NCBI RefSeq assembly: GCF_000427965.1
Contig: NZ_ATZA01000006.1
Span: forward strand, 72,360 to 136,359
DNA from: Olivibacter sitiensis DSM 17696
GTDB taxonomy: Bacteria; Bacteroidota; Bacteroidia; Sphingobacteriales; Sphingobacteriaceae
Direction: 5' to 3'
Length of the DNA: 64,000 nt
Made by a program: the position numbers and the translations under genes. The notes beneath the pieces were generated by a model. It ran no database searches and had not been told where the DNA came from. It worked only from the letters and a program-made list of their open reading frames with translations. The first letter of the stretch is position 1, and each line of letters begins with the position of its first letter. Positions 1 to 9,204 of this stretch are shown here, in pieces.

Positions 1-2268
1 GATGCGTTTGCGCAATTGTTTGTTGTCAAAAAAGAAACTTTTGATGTTCCCTGAGGTGTCGCTGGTAATGACACGTGACCGCGAAGGATCATTGTCCACC
101 AATTCCAGGCCGAAGCGATTGTTGAAGTGTGCCCCGGTAGCGTCCTCGTTTAAACCTACTAGGCCTCCATTGAAGTTAAAGAAATAGGCCTTGCCAATAT
201 CGGTCATTGCAATGACGTATTTGACATCGGCGAGCGTTGCCGTTTTGAGGTCGAAAAGTATATTTCCGCTAACGGTTTTGTCGCGCCAACCATCCAAGGT
301 TTGCCCTTTTCCATCGTATGCCAGTATATGTTCTCCCGCAGGAATATAGATCCTTAGTTCCTCGCCCTGTTCCACAATAGTGGCTCCATAGCTGGCTGCT
401 GGCTTAAGTTCTACGGGGAACCCGGGCAATGGCTTCCCGTCTGCCCAAAAACGGTATAGTTTTTCCTTGGTGGTCAATACGATGGAGCGGTCTGCCAATT
501 GTTGGATTTGGCCAAGGGCGGGACCACTCAGGGTGGCTCTCCAGAGCTGTTTTCCATTGTTATTCAGGGCGTATAGTTGTCCGTTGTCCGTTTGTGCGAG
601 TATGAACTTGCTTGTGTCATTGTATTGCAGTACGGCAGGCGGTACGCTTAGTGGACCATTGACGTTGAAGTCCCATACTGTTTTTTTTGCTTGTTGATCG
701 GATGGGATATACTTGGCATACAGATTTGTGAAAAAGGCGCCATTATAGCCTGATAGTTGTATGGACAGGCCGTAGAAACGCTTGAATCCGTAGTCATCTT
801 CGTTATCATAACGCTTGAAAACGTTGGATTTGAGGTTGCGTCGGAGGTTGTTGCCGGCATTGGCATTGTGAAGGAAAAACGATATATTGGCCTTATGCGC
901 CTGCATGTTGTCAAACTCGATGTACTCTGCCATGGTGCCCAGCAGCTTATGCTGCCTATAATTTTGACGGTAGTGTTGAAGTGTACTCTGGGTATTGGCG
1001 CAGATATAATAGTCGTCCAAAACGATAAAATAAGGCCTTTGAAAATCTACCAAAGGATCGCCGAAGCTGTAGTAGAGCAAGTTGGAATTATCCATTCGGT
1101 AGATGCTATCCTGTAGCGATGTGCTAAGGTGAGGTATAATGGAATCGAATGTAGCTCTGTCCTTGATCTTCAAGATGCCTATTTGCTCTCGGGTATTTAG
1201 CTCAAGGTAGGCAAATTCATTATCCCAGAGCGGGATGAACGTGGAGTCGATATCCACCTTTTGGTTGGTACGGATATGCGCAAACTGCTGGTTCATGCCG
1301 TCCAATTGTTTTCTGTTTTTTAGTAGTTGCACCAGCCCAGCATGAAAAAGTGTGTAGTCCGAAAGTGCAAAGGAAACAAATGAAGCGGTGTTTTCAGGGG
1401 CTGCCCGCTTAATGGTTTGTGGCACCGCTTGCTGCTGGGCAAACAAGCCCAAATACATGTTCCTGGCACTATCCAGATCGCTGGGGCCACTGAACATGAT
1501 GGCATCACTCTTGTAGTTCAGGTTCAGGCTGGTCATGCCCTTCCACCCTTTTAGGATATTGAGTACATTGCCTGTTTTGCGGCTCATCATCTGCTGTATA
1601 GTTGGCAACAATTGCCCTTGATTGAGGTATAAGGTCAAGAGATTGCTTGCGGCCTTTTGTCGGTTGGTCTGTATCTTTTCGACTAGGTGCGGAGAAAGGT
1701 GCGCCGCATTTTCATCCAGCGATGCAACAACCAACTCTTTAGAAAAACTAAGTACAGCGGCATCTTGCCTAAAACCGATGTACAGATCACCGCCGAAATT
1801 TTTCAACGTAACATTAAAACAATTAGGAATACTATCTACGTCCGATAGGCTTATGTTTTCTATCTTCGTCAAAAGGCTGGTGGCCTCTTTTGTGCTGGTT
1901 TTTTGAGCAAAGGGGATGCTGATAAGCCAGTCAAGGCTATCTCCACTCTGGGGGTGGAAGGAGAGGTAAATGCGTTGCCTTGCCAGTAGCTCCCCGAAGG
2001 CGTCACTTTGCAGGAAGTGCTCATAAAGATAGGATAGACGATTCTCGTTTTCCTTGCCCAATAGGCTGTTGACGGCCTCATAATCGGAGAAAATATCAAA
2101 AAAAGACTTGTCATTTTGAAACGAGCTAATAAAGAGGGCGTCCTCAGGAATGTGGTTGAGGAGCTTACCTTGATCCCGATTGTCTTTATGAATATTGGAG
2201 AAATAGAATACAGCAGCGGCAATGACTGCTATGAATAATATGCTGGTGACGATGATGAGTTTCTTCAT
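1..2268 (-). CDS. DUF3352-like envelope protein, 3' end beyond left edge
   Basis: An uninterrupted reading frame runs from an ATG at 2268 to the left edge, giving 756 residues without a stop. The N-terminus (MKKLIIVTSILFIAVIAAAV) is a single signal anchor or signal peptide, so the bulk is periplasmic or surface exposed. The middle is a long mixed alpha/beta domain beginning with LLNHIPEDALFISS, which resembles DUF3352-type proteins annotated in Sphingobacteriaceae. From about residue 520 the sequence turns into short beta repeats of the kind KFILAQTDNGQLYALNNN and KLYRFWADGKPLPGFP, which look like PQQ-type propeller blades. No catalytic motif is visible. It is divergent from the DUF423 gene (about 90 bp apart). 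The family assignment is from memory of sequence style and moderate; function unknown. Confidence 0.75.
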   Translation of the reverse strand, partial: MKKLIIVTSILFIAVIAAAVFYFSNIHKDNRDQGKLLNHIPEDALFISSFQNDKSFFDIFSDYEAVNSLLGKENENRLSYLYEHFLQSDAFGELLARQRIYLSFHPQSGDSLDWLISIPFAQKTSTKEATSLLTKIENISLSDVDSIPNCFNVTLKNFGGDLYIGFRQDAAVLSFSKELVVASLDENAAHLSPHLVEKIQTNRQKAASNLLTLYLNQGQLLPTIQQMMSRKTGNVLNILKGWKGMTSLNLNYKSDAIMFSGPSDLDSARNMYLGLFAQQQAVPQTIKRAAPENTASFVSFALSDYTLFHAGLVQLLKNRKQLDGMNQQFAHIRTNQKVDIDSTFIPLWDNEFAYLELNTREQIGILKIKDRATFDSIIPHLSTSLQDSIYRMDNSNLLYYSFGDPLVDFQRPYFIVLDDYYICANTQSTLQHYRQNYRQHKLLGTMAEYIEFDNMQAHKANISFFLHNANAGNNLRRNLKSNVFKRYDNEDDYGFKRFYGLSIQLSGYNGAFFTNLYAKYIPSDQQAKKTVWDFNVNGPLSVPPAVLQYNDTSKFILAQTDNGQLYALNNNGKQLWRATLSGPALGQIQQLADRSIVLTTKEKLYRFWADGKPLPGFPVELKPAASYGATIVEQGEELRIYIPAGEHILAYDGKGQTLDGWRDKTVSGNILFDLKTATLADVKYVIAMTDIGKAYFFNFNGGLVGLNEDATGAHFNNRFGLELVDNDPSRSRVITSDTSGNIKSFFFDNKQLRKRI

Positions 2269-2357
2269 GGCTCTATTTACAAAGTTAAAAAAATAGGGCG
2301 GCAGCAAGAGAAAATCTAACATGTTTGTTAAATTAGCAGCATTATTGATCTAAGGGA

Positions 2358-2744
2358 ATGAATAAAAGAATCATATTGACTGCTGCATTTTTTGGTGCTT
2401 GGGCAGTGATTTTGGGCGCATTTGGTGCACATGGGCTCGAGGGGAAGATCAGTGCGCGCAGCGTGGAAAATTGGCATACGGCGGTCAATTACCAGATGTA
2501 CCATACATTGGCATTGCTGTTTCTGTCTACCTTTTCGAGGGCACGGATATCCATCATCAATGGGGCCTATATAGCATTTGTTTTGGGGATCGTTTTCTTT
2601 TCCGGATCTCTTTACCTGCTTTCTACGCGAACACTTACAGGCATTGGCTTTGCCCATATTTTGGGCCCCATTACCCCATTGGGAGGGGTCTCCTTTATAG
2701 TTGGGTGGATATGCCTTTTCTTTGCAGCTTTACGAAATAAATAA
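2358..2744 (+). CDS. DUF423 family small membrane protein (copy 1)
   Basis: A 128-residue protein made almost entirely of four hydrophobic segments. It has the DUF423 (YgdD-like) hallmarks: the N-terminal A..GA.AV.LGAFGAHGL stretch, NYQMYHTLALL in the second helix and GPITPLGGVSFI near the end. The family is a widespread inner-membrane protein of unknown role. It ends 9 bp before the ATG of priA and is probably co-transcribed with it. A second, diverged DUF423 gene lies at 22934-23308. Start chosen at the ATG at 2358 because the conserved first helix begins immediately after it. Confidence 0.88.
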   Translation: MNKRIILTAAFFGAWAVILGAFGAHGLEGKISARSVENWHTAVNYQMYHTLALLFLSTFSRARISIINGAYIAFVLGIVFFSGSLYLLSTRTLTGIGFAHILGPITPLGGVSFIVGWICLFFAALRNK

Positions 2745-2753
2745 AAAGACTTG

Positions 2754-5240
2754 ATGCTCGATCTCCAGTCTGCAGACAAATATCAACATCGAAAGACACG
2801 CTTTGTAGAGGTGATATTGCCATTGTCTATTTCTAAAACCTATACTTACCGTGTGCCCAAGGATTTGGAAGATGCGGTGCAGAAAGGGAAAAGGGTGGTG
2901 GTGCAGTTCGGCCGGGCCAAGATTTATTCGGCCATCGTGCATCATATTACGGAAGAAGCACCTCGACTCTATGAAGCTAAATACATACTCGATGTGCTGG
3001 ACGATCAGCCCATTGTAAACGAAAATCAGATTGTTCTATGGCAATGGATTGCCGATTATTACCTCTGCCATTTGGGAGAGGTGATGCAGGCTGCTTTGCC
3101 TGCCGCCTTGAAGCTAGCCAGTGAAACTAAGATCTCGGCTACTGGGCGTGAAGAAATTGAGCGGTCCGAGCTCAATGACAAGGAGTTTCTGGTCATGGAT
3201 GCCTTGGACGTTGCCGGGGAGCTGAAAGTGAGCGATGTGACTAAATTGCTGGGACAAAAGACGGTTTTCCCGCTCATAAAAAGGCTTTTATCCCTGGGTT
3301 TCATCCGCGTAAGCGAAGAACTGCAAGAGCGCTATAAACCACGCAAAAAAACTTTTCTGAAATTGAATGCGGTCTACGATGATCCAGAAAACAGGAAAGC
3401 GCTTTTTGAGCAATTGAACCGTGCTCCAAAACAGCTGGATGCCCTATTGGCCTATGTACAGCTGGCGCGCAAGGGGGCGGAAATCACCAAAAATGATTTA
3501 CAGGAAGCCAGTGGGTGTGGCGATTCTGCCATTCGTTCCTTGATAGATAAAGAAATCTTCGTCGCGGAGGAGAAAGTGGTGAGCCGATTGGCGGAAGTAG
3601 ACGGAGAGGAGGATAACTTTGTACTGAGCGAAGGGCAGGAGCTTGCCTTGGAACAGTTAAGGAAATCTTTTGGGCAGAAAGACGTGGTCTTGTTGCATGG
3701 GGTGACTGCATCGGGAAAAACCCAACTTTATATTAGGCTTATTCAAGAGCAATTGGCAAAAGGCAATACCGTGCTGTACTTGTTGCCGGAAATAGCGCTG
3801 ACGGCCCAGATAGTGCAACGTCTCCGCAAATATTTTGGACATCAGGTGGGTGTGTACCATTCCCGTTTTAATGATAATGAACGTGCCGAGGTATGGCAGA
3901 AGGTATTGAATGGCGAGTACAGCGTGATACTTGCCGCCCGATCGGGCGTGTTTTTGCCATTTCGGGATTTGGGGCTCATTATCGTAGACGAGGAACATGA
4001 AAATTCGTACAAGCAGTTTGACCCCGCGCCACGCTACCATGCTCGGGACACGGCAGTCTACCTAGGGGGGCTTCATCGAGCAAAAGTCCTACTAGGATCG
4101 GCCACGCCCGCCATTGAAAGTTACTATAATGCCAAGTCTGGCAAATATGGACTGGTGGTGTTGTCAGAGCGTTACGGAAAGGCTGTGCTGCCCGAAATTG
4201 AGGTGGTGAGCATAGGCGATGAGAGCAAGCGTAAATTATTGCAGGGCTATTTTACCAGTGTCTTGCTCCAAGAAATAGGGCAGGCGCTGGAACGCAAGGA
4301 GCAGGTGATACTTTTTCAAAATCGCCGCGGCTATACGCCTATGCTCATTTGCCAGACCTGCGGCTATACACCCAAATGCGTGAACTGTGACGTAAGCCTC
4401 ACCTATCATAAAAGTACAGGGAAACTACATTGCCATTATTGCGGATTTAGGGAGGAGCCCATACAGGTATGTCCTGCCTGTGGTTCCACACATATCGAAA
4501 ATAAGGGCTTTGGTACGGAGCGCATCGAGGAAGAATTGAGCATGTTGATGCCCGATGTACGCATTGCGCGCTTGGATGTAGATGCGGCACGCGGGAAAGA
4601 TAGTTTTGAGCGTATCCTCAATGACTTTGATGAACAGCGATTCCAGATCTTGGTAGGTACCCAGATGGTGGCCAAAGGCCTCGACTTTGGCAAGGTGAGC
4701 GTCATCGGCATCATCAATGCCGATAGTTTGATCAACTACCCAGACTTTAGGGCCTTTGAACGGAGTTTTTCGCTATTGAGCCAGGTCAGTGGTCGGGCCG
4801 GAAGACGAGAACAGCCGGGAAAAGTGGTGGTTCAGGCCTATGCGGTGCACCATCGTGTACTGGAACAGGTGAAAGCACATGACTATGAAGGTATGTTCAT
4901 GACGGAAATTGCCGAGCGCAAGCATTATGCCTATCCGCCTTTTTATAGGCTCATAGAACTCAACGTGAAACATAAGGACCAGCAACAAGTGTTTGGGTGT
5001 GCGGCCAGGCTGGCGAGCTTGTTGCAGCAAAGTATAGGTGCTAAACGCATATTGGGACCCGAAGTACCCCTTGTTTCACGTATTAGGAACTACTATCTCA
5101 GCACCATCATCATCAAGATTGAGCGAGATGGCATCAGCATTGCCAAAGTGAAGGAAGCACTCAAGCAGTGCCTCGTTGTTTTTGAGCAGGATAAGGCCAA
5201 TAAAGGGGCTTATGTGCAGGTGGATGTGGATCCTTATTGA
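2754..5240 (+). CDS. priA: Primosomal protein N' (replication restart helicase PriA)
   Basis: PriA reloads the replisome at stalled or collapsed forks as a 3'-5' superfamily 2 helicase. The 828 residues match a PriA-sized protein. Visible are the N-terminal 3'BD domain (FVEVILPLSISKTYTYRVP), Walker A GVTASGKTQLY near residue 318, the DEEH box (IVDEEHENSYKQ) near 410, a zinc-binding insert with paired cysteines between about 533 and 577 (CQTCGYTPKCVNCD, then CHYCGF and CPACGS), and late helicase motifs GTQMVAKGLDF and QVSGRAGR. A TTG at 2751 lies directly before the ATG at 2754; the ATG is taken as the start. It follows the DUF423 gene closely. Confidence 0.97.
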   Translation: MLDLQSADKYQHRKTRFVEVILPLSISKTYTYRVPKDLEDAVQKGKRVVVQFGRAKIYSAIVHHITEEAPRLYEAKYILDVLDDQPIVNENQIVLWQWIADYYLCHLGEVMQAALPAALKLASETKISATGREEIERSELNDKEFLVMDALDVAGELKVSDVTKLLGQKTVFPLIKRLLSLGFIRVSEELQERYKPRKKTFLKLNAVYDDPENRKALFEQLNRAPKQLDALLAYVQLARKGAEITKNDLQEASGCGDSAIRSLIDKEIFVAEEKVVSRLAEVDGEEDNFVLSEGQELALEQLRKSFGQKDVVLLHGVTASGKTQLYIRLIQEQLAKGNTVLYLLPEIALTAQIVQRLRKYFGHQVGVYHSRFNDNERAEVWQKVLNGEYSVILAARSGVFLPFRDLGLIIVDEEHENSYKQFDPAPRYHARDTAVYLGGLHRAKVLLGSATPAIESYYNAKSGKYGLVVLSERYGKAVLPEIEVVSIGDESKRKLLQGYFTSVLLQEIGQALERKEQVILFQNRRGYTPMLICQTCGYTPKCVNCDVSLTYHKSTGKLHCHYCGFREEPIQVCPACGSTHIENKGFGTERIEEELSMLMPDVRIARLDVDAARGKDSFERILNDFDEQRFQILVGTQMVAKGLDFGKVSVIGIINADSLINYPDFRAFERSFSLLSQVSGRAGRREQPGKVVVQAYAVHHRVLEQVKAHDYEGMFMTEIAERKHYAYPPFYRLIELNVKHKDQQQVFGCAARLASLLQQSIGAKRILGPEVPLVSRIRNYYLSTIIIKIERDGISIAKVKEALKQCLVVFEQDKANKGAYVQVDVDPY

Positions 5241-5295
5241 TTAAGGAATTAAAAACCGATGGCTTTTTTTGAGGATTTCCTGTTGGCCTAATGTA

Positions 5296-6060
5296 TCAAT
5301 TGATAGAACCAAAATTGAATTGGATGCCAATTTGGCCTATAGGGCTGAAGAAATATTCCCATTTTTCTTTCTGTTTTTGTTGAAATTGAAATCCTTCACT
5401 GTTCTCGCTGCTAACGTCTGTTTTCTGAAAACTGTACGTCGTGTTTGCATTTGCTTCGGCAAGCAAGGTGAATTGCGAGGTAATATTGAGTTTTATGCCA
5501 ATGAAACCACTTAGTAGTGCCGTGTTTTTTCTGTCTATGGTGTTCTCTTCGAAGTCATTTGAGTCAGGCGCACCCGCTAGCATCAGTTGGGTATTGCCGT
5601 CGAAATGCTGTCTCATATATCCAATGTCGAAACCAAAATATGGCTGCAATTTGGTATAGGTTAGGTTTTTTTCGAACCCGATCTTCAAAGCCAAATTTTT
5701 GAGGTGGCCGTTGGCCCTTTTGCTGAGGTCGTTGTCCACATTATCCAAATTGACATTCTTTTTGTCAAAATAGCTAGCGTAAAGGCGATAGCTGAATTGA
5801 TTGTCGTTGAATTTGAACATTAGTCCATTCAGATAAGATGCAAAGAGGTCACCTGGAACGGGTTGATTCAGCAATTGAGGGAATTGTTCCAGCGCAAAGG
5901 CGCGAACAGCAATGGAATACATAAAATCTGAGGGGCTTGTAGATTGTTGTTGTCTAGGTAAATAGGTGTTTTCAAATGTCAATGTGTCAATTCTCCTCAC
6001 TTGCGCATAACTACCCAGTGTATACGACAAGACAAAAACGAAAAGTAGTGTCTTTTTCAT
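5296..6060 (-). CDS. Predicted outer-membrane beta-barrel protein
   Basis: 254 residues with a clear signal peptide (MKKTLLFVFVLSYTLGSYAQ, cleavage after AYAQ-like GSYAQ). The mature part alternates polar and hydrophobic residues with many aromatic strand ends (FSYRLYASYF, LQPYFGFDIGYM, FIGIKLNITSQFTLLAEA) and ends IGIQFNFGSIN, a pattern of small Bacteroidota outer-membrane barrels of the OmpW/PorT-like type. Function unknown. It is convergent with priA (55 bp between stops) and divergent from pcm. Confidence 0.75.
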   Translation of the reverse strand: MKKTLLFVFVLSYTLGSYAQVRRIDTLTFENTYLPRQQQSTSPSDFMYSIAVRAFALEQFPQLLNQPVPGDLFASYLNGLMFKFNDNQFSYRLYASYFDKKNVNLDNVDNDLSKRANGHLKNLALKIGFEKNLTYTKLQPYFGFDIGYMRQHFDGNTQLMLAGAPDSNDFEENTIDRKNTALLSGFIGIKLNITSQFTLLAEANANTTYSFQKTDVSSENSEGFQFQQKQKEKWEYFFSPIGQIGIQFNFGSIN

Positions 6061-6209
6061 GGTAAAAAAATAACAGTGGTTAATTGATACGCTGCTAATC
6101 TAAACAATTAAGGAGCTTTTGTTGTGATTTGTTTGAAAAATAATTTGCTTGCATTAAGGAGTTTAATGTTATTGGGGCTTATTTATGCTAAAAATAGAAT
6201 TTTCTGTAT

Positions 6210-6217
6210 TATTTTTG
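6210..6217 (+). promoter_or_regulatory. -7 promoter-like box before pcm
   Basis: TATTTTTG matches the Bacteroidota -7 consensus TAnnTTTG and ends 7 nt before the pcm ATG. No good TTG element lies 17-23 nt upstream, so this is weaker than the panB and purM examples. Confidence 0.35.
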
Positions 6218-6224
6218 ATGAGCT

Positions 6225-6881
6225 ATGGCTTATGAATTTGTAGATAACTATCGAGAGAAAGGTGCACGTAAGCAACTGGTGGCTCATCTTCGAAAACGAG
6301 GAATCGAGGAAGAAGCAGTACTGGCGGCTATTGGTAAAGTGCCACGCCATTTCTTTTTTGATAAAACTTTCTGGAATCAGGCCTATAAAGACATTGCTTT
6401 TCCCATTGGCGATGGACAAACCATTTCACAACCCTATACCGTAGCTTACCAAACCGAATTGCTTCATATTGGCAAGGGAGATAAAGTGCTGGAAATAGGT
6501 ACCGGCTCTGGTTATCAAACTTGTGTCCTTATGGAGCTAGGGGCAGAGGTATATACGATAGAGCGTCAGGAAAATCTTTATAAGCGTACTATCCAAGTGC
6601 TGCCATATATGGGCTATACACCGCATTTCTTTCTTGGCGATGGCTCAAGGGGTATTCCCGAACATGCGCCATACGAAAAAATTATTGTCACGGCGGGGGC
6701 TCCATTTGTCCCCGAAATCATGCTCAGGCAATTGACCATCGGTGGTATATTGGTCATACCGGTAGGAGACGCCAAGGAGCAGAAAATGGTTACCGTCATC
6801 CGTACAGGAGATAATGAATTTGAAAAGATCGAACTGGATACCTTCAGGTTTGTGCCATTGGTGGGCGATCAGGCCTGGTAG
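6225..6881 (+). CDS. pcm: Protein-L-isoaspartate O-methyltransferase
   Basis: A 218-residue SAM-dependent methyltransferase that starts repair of isoaspartyl residues in aged proteins. The PCMT signature is present: the N-terminal helix (RKQLVAHLRKRGI), PRHFFF, the substrate loop GDGQTISQPYTVAYQTELL, SAM motif I VLEIGTGSGYQTCVL followed by acidic E (YTIERQ), and the late block TAGAPFVPE...GGILVIPVG. Length is typical. It ends inside the hairpin it shares with the convergent smpB gene. Confidence 0.95.
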   Translation: MAYEFVDNYREKGARKQLVAHLRKRGIEEEAVLAAIGKVPRHFFFDKTFWNQAYKDIAFPIGDGQTISQPYTVAYQTELLHIGKGDKVLEIGTGSGYQTCVLMELGAEVYTIERQENLYKRTIQVLPYMGYTPHFFLGDGSRGIPEHAPYEKIIVTAGAPFVPEIMLRQLTIGGILVIPVGDAKEQKMVTVIRTGDNEFEKIELDTFRFVPLVGDQAW

Positions 6882-6910
6882 TAGGGACGTATGCCATACG
6901 TCCCTACTAC
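6878..6910. terminator. 15-bp hairpin containing both convergent stop codons
   Basis: Perfect inverted repeat: GTAGTAGGGACGTAT (6878-6892), loop GCC, ATACGTCCCTACTAC (6896-6910). The pcm stop TAG (6879-6881) and the smpB stop TAG (6907-6909, minus) both lie in its arms. There is no T run on either side, so it may act as a bidirectional barrier or RNA-end stabiliser rather than a classical terminator. A degenerate relative is at 26296. Confidence 0.7.
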
Positions 6911-7356
6911 CTCATAATACGTGCCATCTCCCTTTTTGTATCTCTTTCCTTGATGCTTTCCCGTTTGTCAAATTCCCTTTTGCCCTGGGCTAGAGCAATT
7001 TCTACCTTGGCAAAGCCACGTTCACCGATGAATATCCTTAAAGGTACAATGGTAAATCCTTTTTCCTCGCCTTTGACTCGCAGTTTGTCCAGCTCCTTTT
7101 TGGTGAGGAGCAATTTGCGGTCGCGCTTGGCCTCATGGTTGTAGAACGAACCATGAGAATACTCGGCAATGTGCATGTTGCGGATGTATAGTTCTCCATT
7201 TAGGAAAGCGCAGAATGAATCATTGATATTGGCTTTCGATTCACGAATAGATTTAATTTCGGTGCCTAGCAACTGTAATCCGGCCGTGTACCTGTCCAGC
7301 AGATGGTATTCGAAAGATGCCCTTTTATTGCGTATATTGACGTTATTGCTCGCCAT
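6907..7356 (-). CDS. smpB: SsrA (tmRNA)-binding protein SmpB
   Basis: 149 residues, the normal size. SmpB carries tmRNA to stalled ribosomes in trans-translation. The OB-fold signature is clear: [68 protein letters not shown] and the basic C-terminal tail [24 protein letters not shown]-like segment that reads the empty A site. It lies 12 bp downstream of the DtxR-like gene on the same strand, so the two probably form an operon. The ssrA RNA gene itself is not in this window. Confidence 0.97.
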   Translation of the reverse strand: MASNNVNIRNKRASFEYHLLDRYTAGLQLLGTEIKSIRESKANINDSFCAFLNGELYIRNMHIAEYSHGSFYNHEAKRDRKLLLTKKELDKLRVKGEEKGFTIVPLRIFIGERGFAKVEIALAQGKREFDKRESIKERDTKREMARIMR

Positions 7357-7368
7357 ATTTGTTTTGCT

Positions 7369-8025
7369 TTATATGATGTAAATATTGTCTGCCACTTTTT
7401 GTGATAGACTCGTGCGTACCCCTTCTACCTCGATGGCCACGGACCCGTCAAAATCGAATCGTTCTAACAGTTTGATGGAGGTGTTGATACCAATACCCAA
7501 CTTGGCTACATATTGGAGGAAAGTGGGACTATTGTCTTGAACGCCTTTTACCTTATAAGTGTTTGCAACAGCGGCTTGGCTGAGCGATTTTCTTCCACTT
7601 GGAACTATTTGTCCGTTTACCTTGGGGATGATGTCACCATGTGGGTCAAAGCTGGGATAGCCCAAAAACTTATCCAAACGTTCTATCAACTTGTCTGACT
7701 TGACATGTTCCAATTGTTCGGCCACTTCATGCACTTCGTCCCAGCTAAAGCCGAGTTTGTCATAAAGGAAAGTCTCCCACAGCCGATGTTTGCGTACTAC
7801 CTCTGTGGCCAGTTTCCTACCCTTCTCGGTCAATGTTACCTTGCCATAGCGCTCATATTCCACCAATTCCTTTTCCTTTAGCTTTTTGAGCATATCCGTA
7901 GCGGTCGCTGGTCGTACCTGTAGCTGTGCGGCTATCAAGTTGGTACCGGCTTCCTGCTGACCGTCCTTTTCGGTAGTGATGTGCAACAGGGCTTTTAAGT
8001 AGTTCTCTTCGGTAATGGATAGCAT
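7369..8025 (-). CDS. DtxR/MntR-family metal-dependent repressor
   Basis: 218 residues. Iron- or manganese-responsive repressors of this family bind DNA when metal loaded. The N-terminal winged helix (NLIAAQLQVRPATATDMLKKLKEKELVEYE..GKVTLTEKGRKLA) is followed by the dimerisation/metal domain with HRLWETFL, DEVHEVAEQLEH and FDPHGDIIP, which supply the usual His/Glu ligands, and a C-terminal FeoA/SH3-like domain (GIGINTSIKLLERFDFDGSVAIEV). A TTG codon at 8034 would add three residues but overlaps the -7 promoter box at 8032-8039, so the ATG at 8025 is preferred. No feoB or mntH lies nearby to tell iron from manganese. Confidence 0.9.
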   Translation of the reverse strand: MLSITEENYLKALLHITTEKDGQQEAGTNLIAAQLQVRPATATDMLKKLKEKELVEYERYGKVTLTEKGRKLATEVVRKHRLWETFLYDKLGFSWDEVHEVAEQLEHVKSDKLIERLDKFLGYPSFDPHGDIIPKVNGQIVPSGRKSLSQAAVANTYKVKGVQDNSPTFLQYVAKLGIGINTSIKLLERFDFDGSVAIEVEGVRTSLSQKVADNIYII

Positions 8026-8031
8026 AATGGG

Positions 8032-8039
8032 CAAAGATA
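8032..8039 (-). promoter_or_regulatory. -7 promoter-like box before the DtxR-family gene
   Basis: Read on the minus strand this is TATCTTTG, a perfect TAnnTTTG match, six bases before the ATG at 8025. No clear -33 TTG is seen. It argues against the upstream TTG start. Confidence 0.45.
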
Positions 8040-8071
8040 GGAAATAGTACGATTTTTTGGGGTTTATATTA

Positions 8072-8101
8072 TTGATGATAGGTTAAAAATCCTTAGGTTT
8101 G
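8072..8101 (+). promoter_or_regulatory. Promoter of panB (TTG-N19-TAGGTTTG)
   Basis: TTG at 8072-8074, 19-bp spacer, TAGGTTTG at 8094-8101: a full match to the Bacteroidota vegetative promoter. The box ends 4 bases before the panB ATG, so the transcript should be leaderless or nearly so. Confidence 0.6.
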
Positions 8102-8105
8102 CTTC

Positions 8106-8921
8106 ATGTCTGTACATAGAGAAGATAAAAAGATTACGGTCAATAGCATCTTGGAGATGAAGGTCGCAGGAGAAAAGATCTCCATGCTGACGGCATACGA
8201 TTACACCATGGCTACGCTACTTGATGCGGCTGGTGTGGATATGATTTTGGTGGGTGACTCTGCCGCCAATGTCATGGCTGGTTATGACACTACCTTGCCC
8301 ATTACGCTTAATGAGATGATTTACCATGCCACTGCAGTGGTGCGTGCTGCAAAAAGGGCGATGGTAGTGGTTGATCTTCCTTTTGGCAGTTACCAAGGCA
8401 ATCCATTTGAAGCGCTTACGTCCTCCATTCGCATCCTGAAAGAGTCTGGTGCGCATGCTGTGAAAATAGAGGGAGGAGTAGAGATACGGGAAAGCATAGA
8501 GCGCATCGTTAATGCTGGCATTCCCGTTATTGGTCACTTAGGACTTACGCCACAATCTGTACATGCTTTTGGAGGTTATGGACTGCGTGCCAAGAGTGTG
8601 CATGAGGCACATAAGCTCACGAGCGACGCACAAGTATTGCAAGATGCAGGCTGCTTTGCGATAGTCCTGGAGAAAATTCCCGCCAAATTGGCCGGAGAGG
8701 TGACAGACAAACTGCGTATTCCGACCATTGGCATTGGCGCGGGCGGTCAATGCGATGGCCAAGTGTTGGTTGGACAGGATATGCTGGGCATGAATAAAGG
8801 ATTCAGGCCCAAGTTCTTGCGGCAGTACCTCAATCTAGCAGAGCAAATAGAAGGTGCTGTGCAGCAATATGTGAAGGATGTGAAATCGGGCGGCTTTCCT
8901 AGTCAGGAAGAGCAGTACTGA
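8106..8921 (+). CDS. panB: 3-methyl-2-oxobutanoate hydroxymethyltransferase
   Basis: First committed step of pantothenate synthesis: transfers a hydroxymethyl group from methylene-tetrahydrofolate to alpha-ketoisovalerate. 271 residues, typical. Signatures: ISMLTAYDYTMATLLDAAGVDMILVGDSAANVMAGYDTTLP (cut here into its blocks MLTAYDY and VGDSAANVMAGYDTT with the metal-binding Asp), DLPFGSYQ, AVKIEGG, GHLGLTPQS, EKIPA and IPTIGIGAG. No panC or panD is adjacent, so it stands alone between a metal regulator and a SusCD pair. Confidence 0.96.
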   Translation: MSVHREDKKITVNSILEMKVAGEKISMLTAYDYTMATLLDAAGVDMILVGDSAANVMAGYDTTLPITLNEMIYHATAVVRAAKRAMVVVDLPFGSYQGNPFEALTSSIRILKESGAHAVKIEGGVEIRESIERIVNAGIPVIGHLGLTPQSVHAFGGYGLRAKSVHEAHKLTSDAQVLQDAGCFAIVLEKIPAKLAGEVTDKLRIPTIGIGAGGQCDGQVLVGQDMLGMNKGFRPKFLRQYLNLAEQIEGAVQQYVKDVKSGGFPSQEEQY

Positions 8922-9077
8922 TTATAAGTAGGATTTGTTCTAACTTTGCCCAGCCACACTTGGGCTAATAGGCCGGCCATTTCCAAATAAGTCCAATCCA
9001 ATTTACAAGAAAAGTATTGGCTAGAATTCCTGTTAACAATTTTGTGCTTGGTGAGAGCTGTACTGTGTAACATAAAA

Positions 9078-9105
9078 AATCCCGATTGCCGAGGCAATCG
9101 GGATT
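9078..9105 (-). terminator. Rho-independent terminator of the orphan susC-susD operon
   Basis: Perfect 13-bp inverted repeat AATCCCGATTGCC / GGCAATCGGGATT with a 2-nt centre. On the minus strand the hairpin is followed by ATTTTTTATG, a good U tract. It lies 100 bp downstream of the susD stop; it may also act on panB read-through. The rest of 8922-9204 holds no gene. Confidence 0.85.
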
Positions 9106-9204
9106 AAAGTTTAAAATCCATCCACGAATTTCAAACCATACACACACCAAAACACTCAAAAACTACTAAAAGAGATTTGGACGTGATGTCTATACGCTAA
9201 CCAA

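Noticed and set aside
2-1116. Several plus-strand ORFs of 60-120 codons in the first kilobase
   Set aside because: They are antisense to a continuous 756-codon frame on the minus strand with a clear signal peptide and consistent protein-like composition.
8903-9159. Two overlapping minus-strand ORFs after panB
   Set aside because: They run through the terminator hairpin and have no recognisable features.
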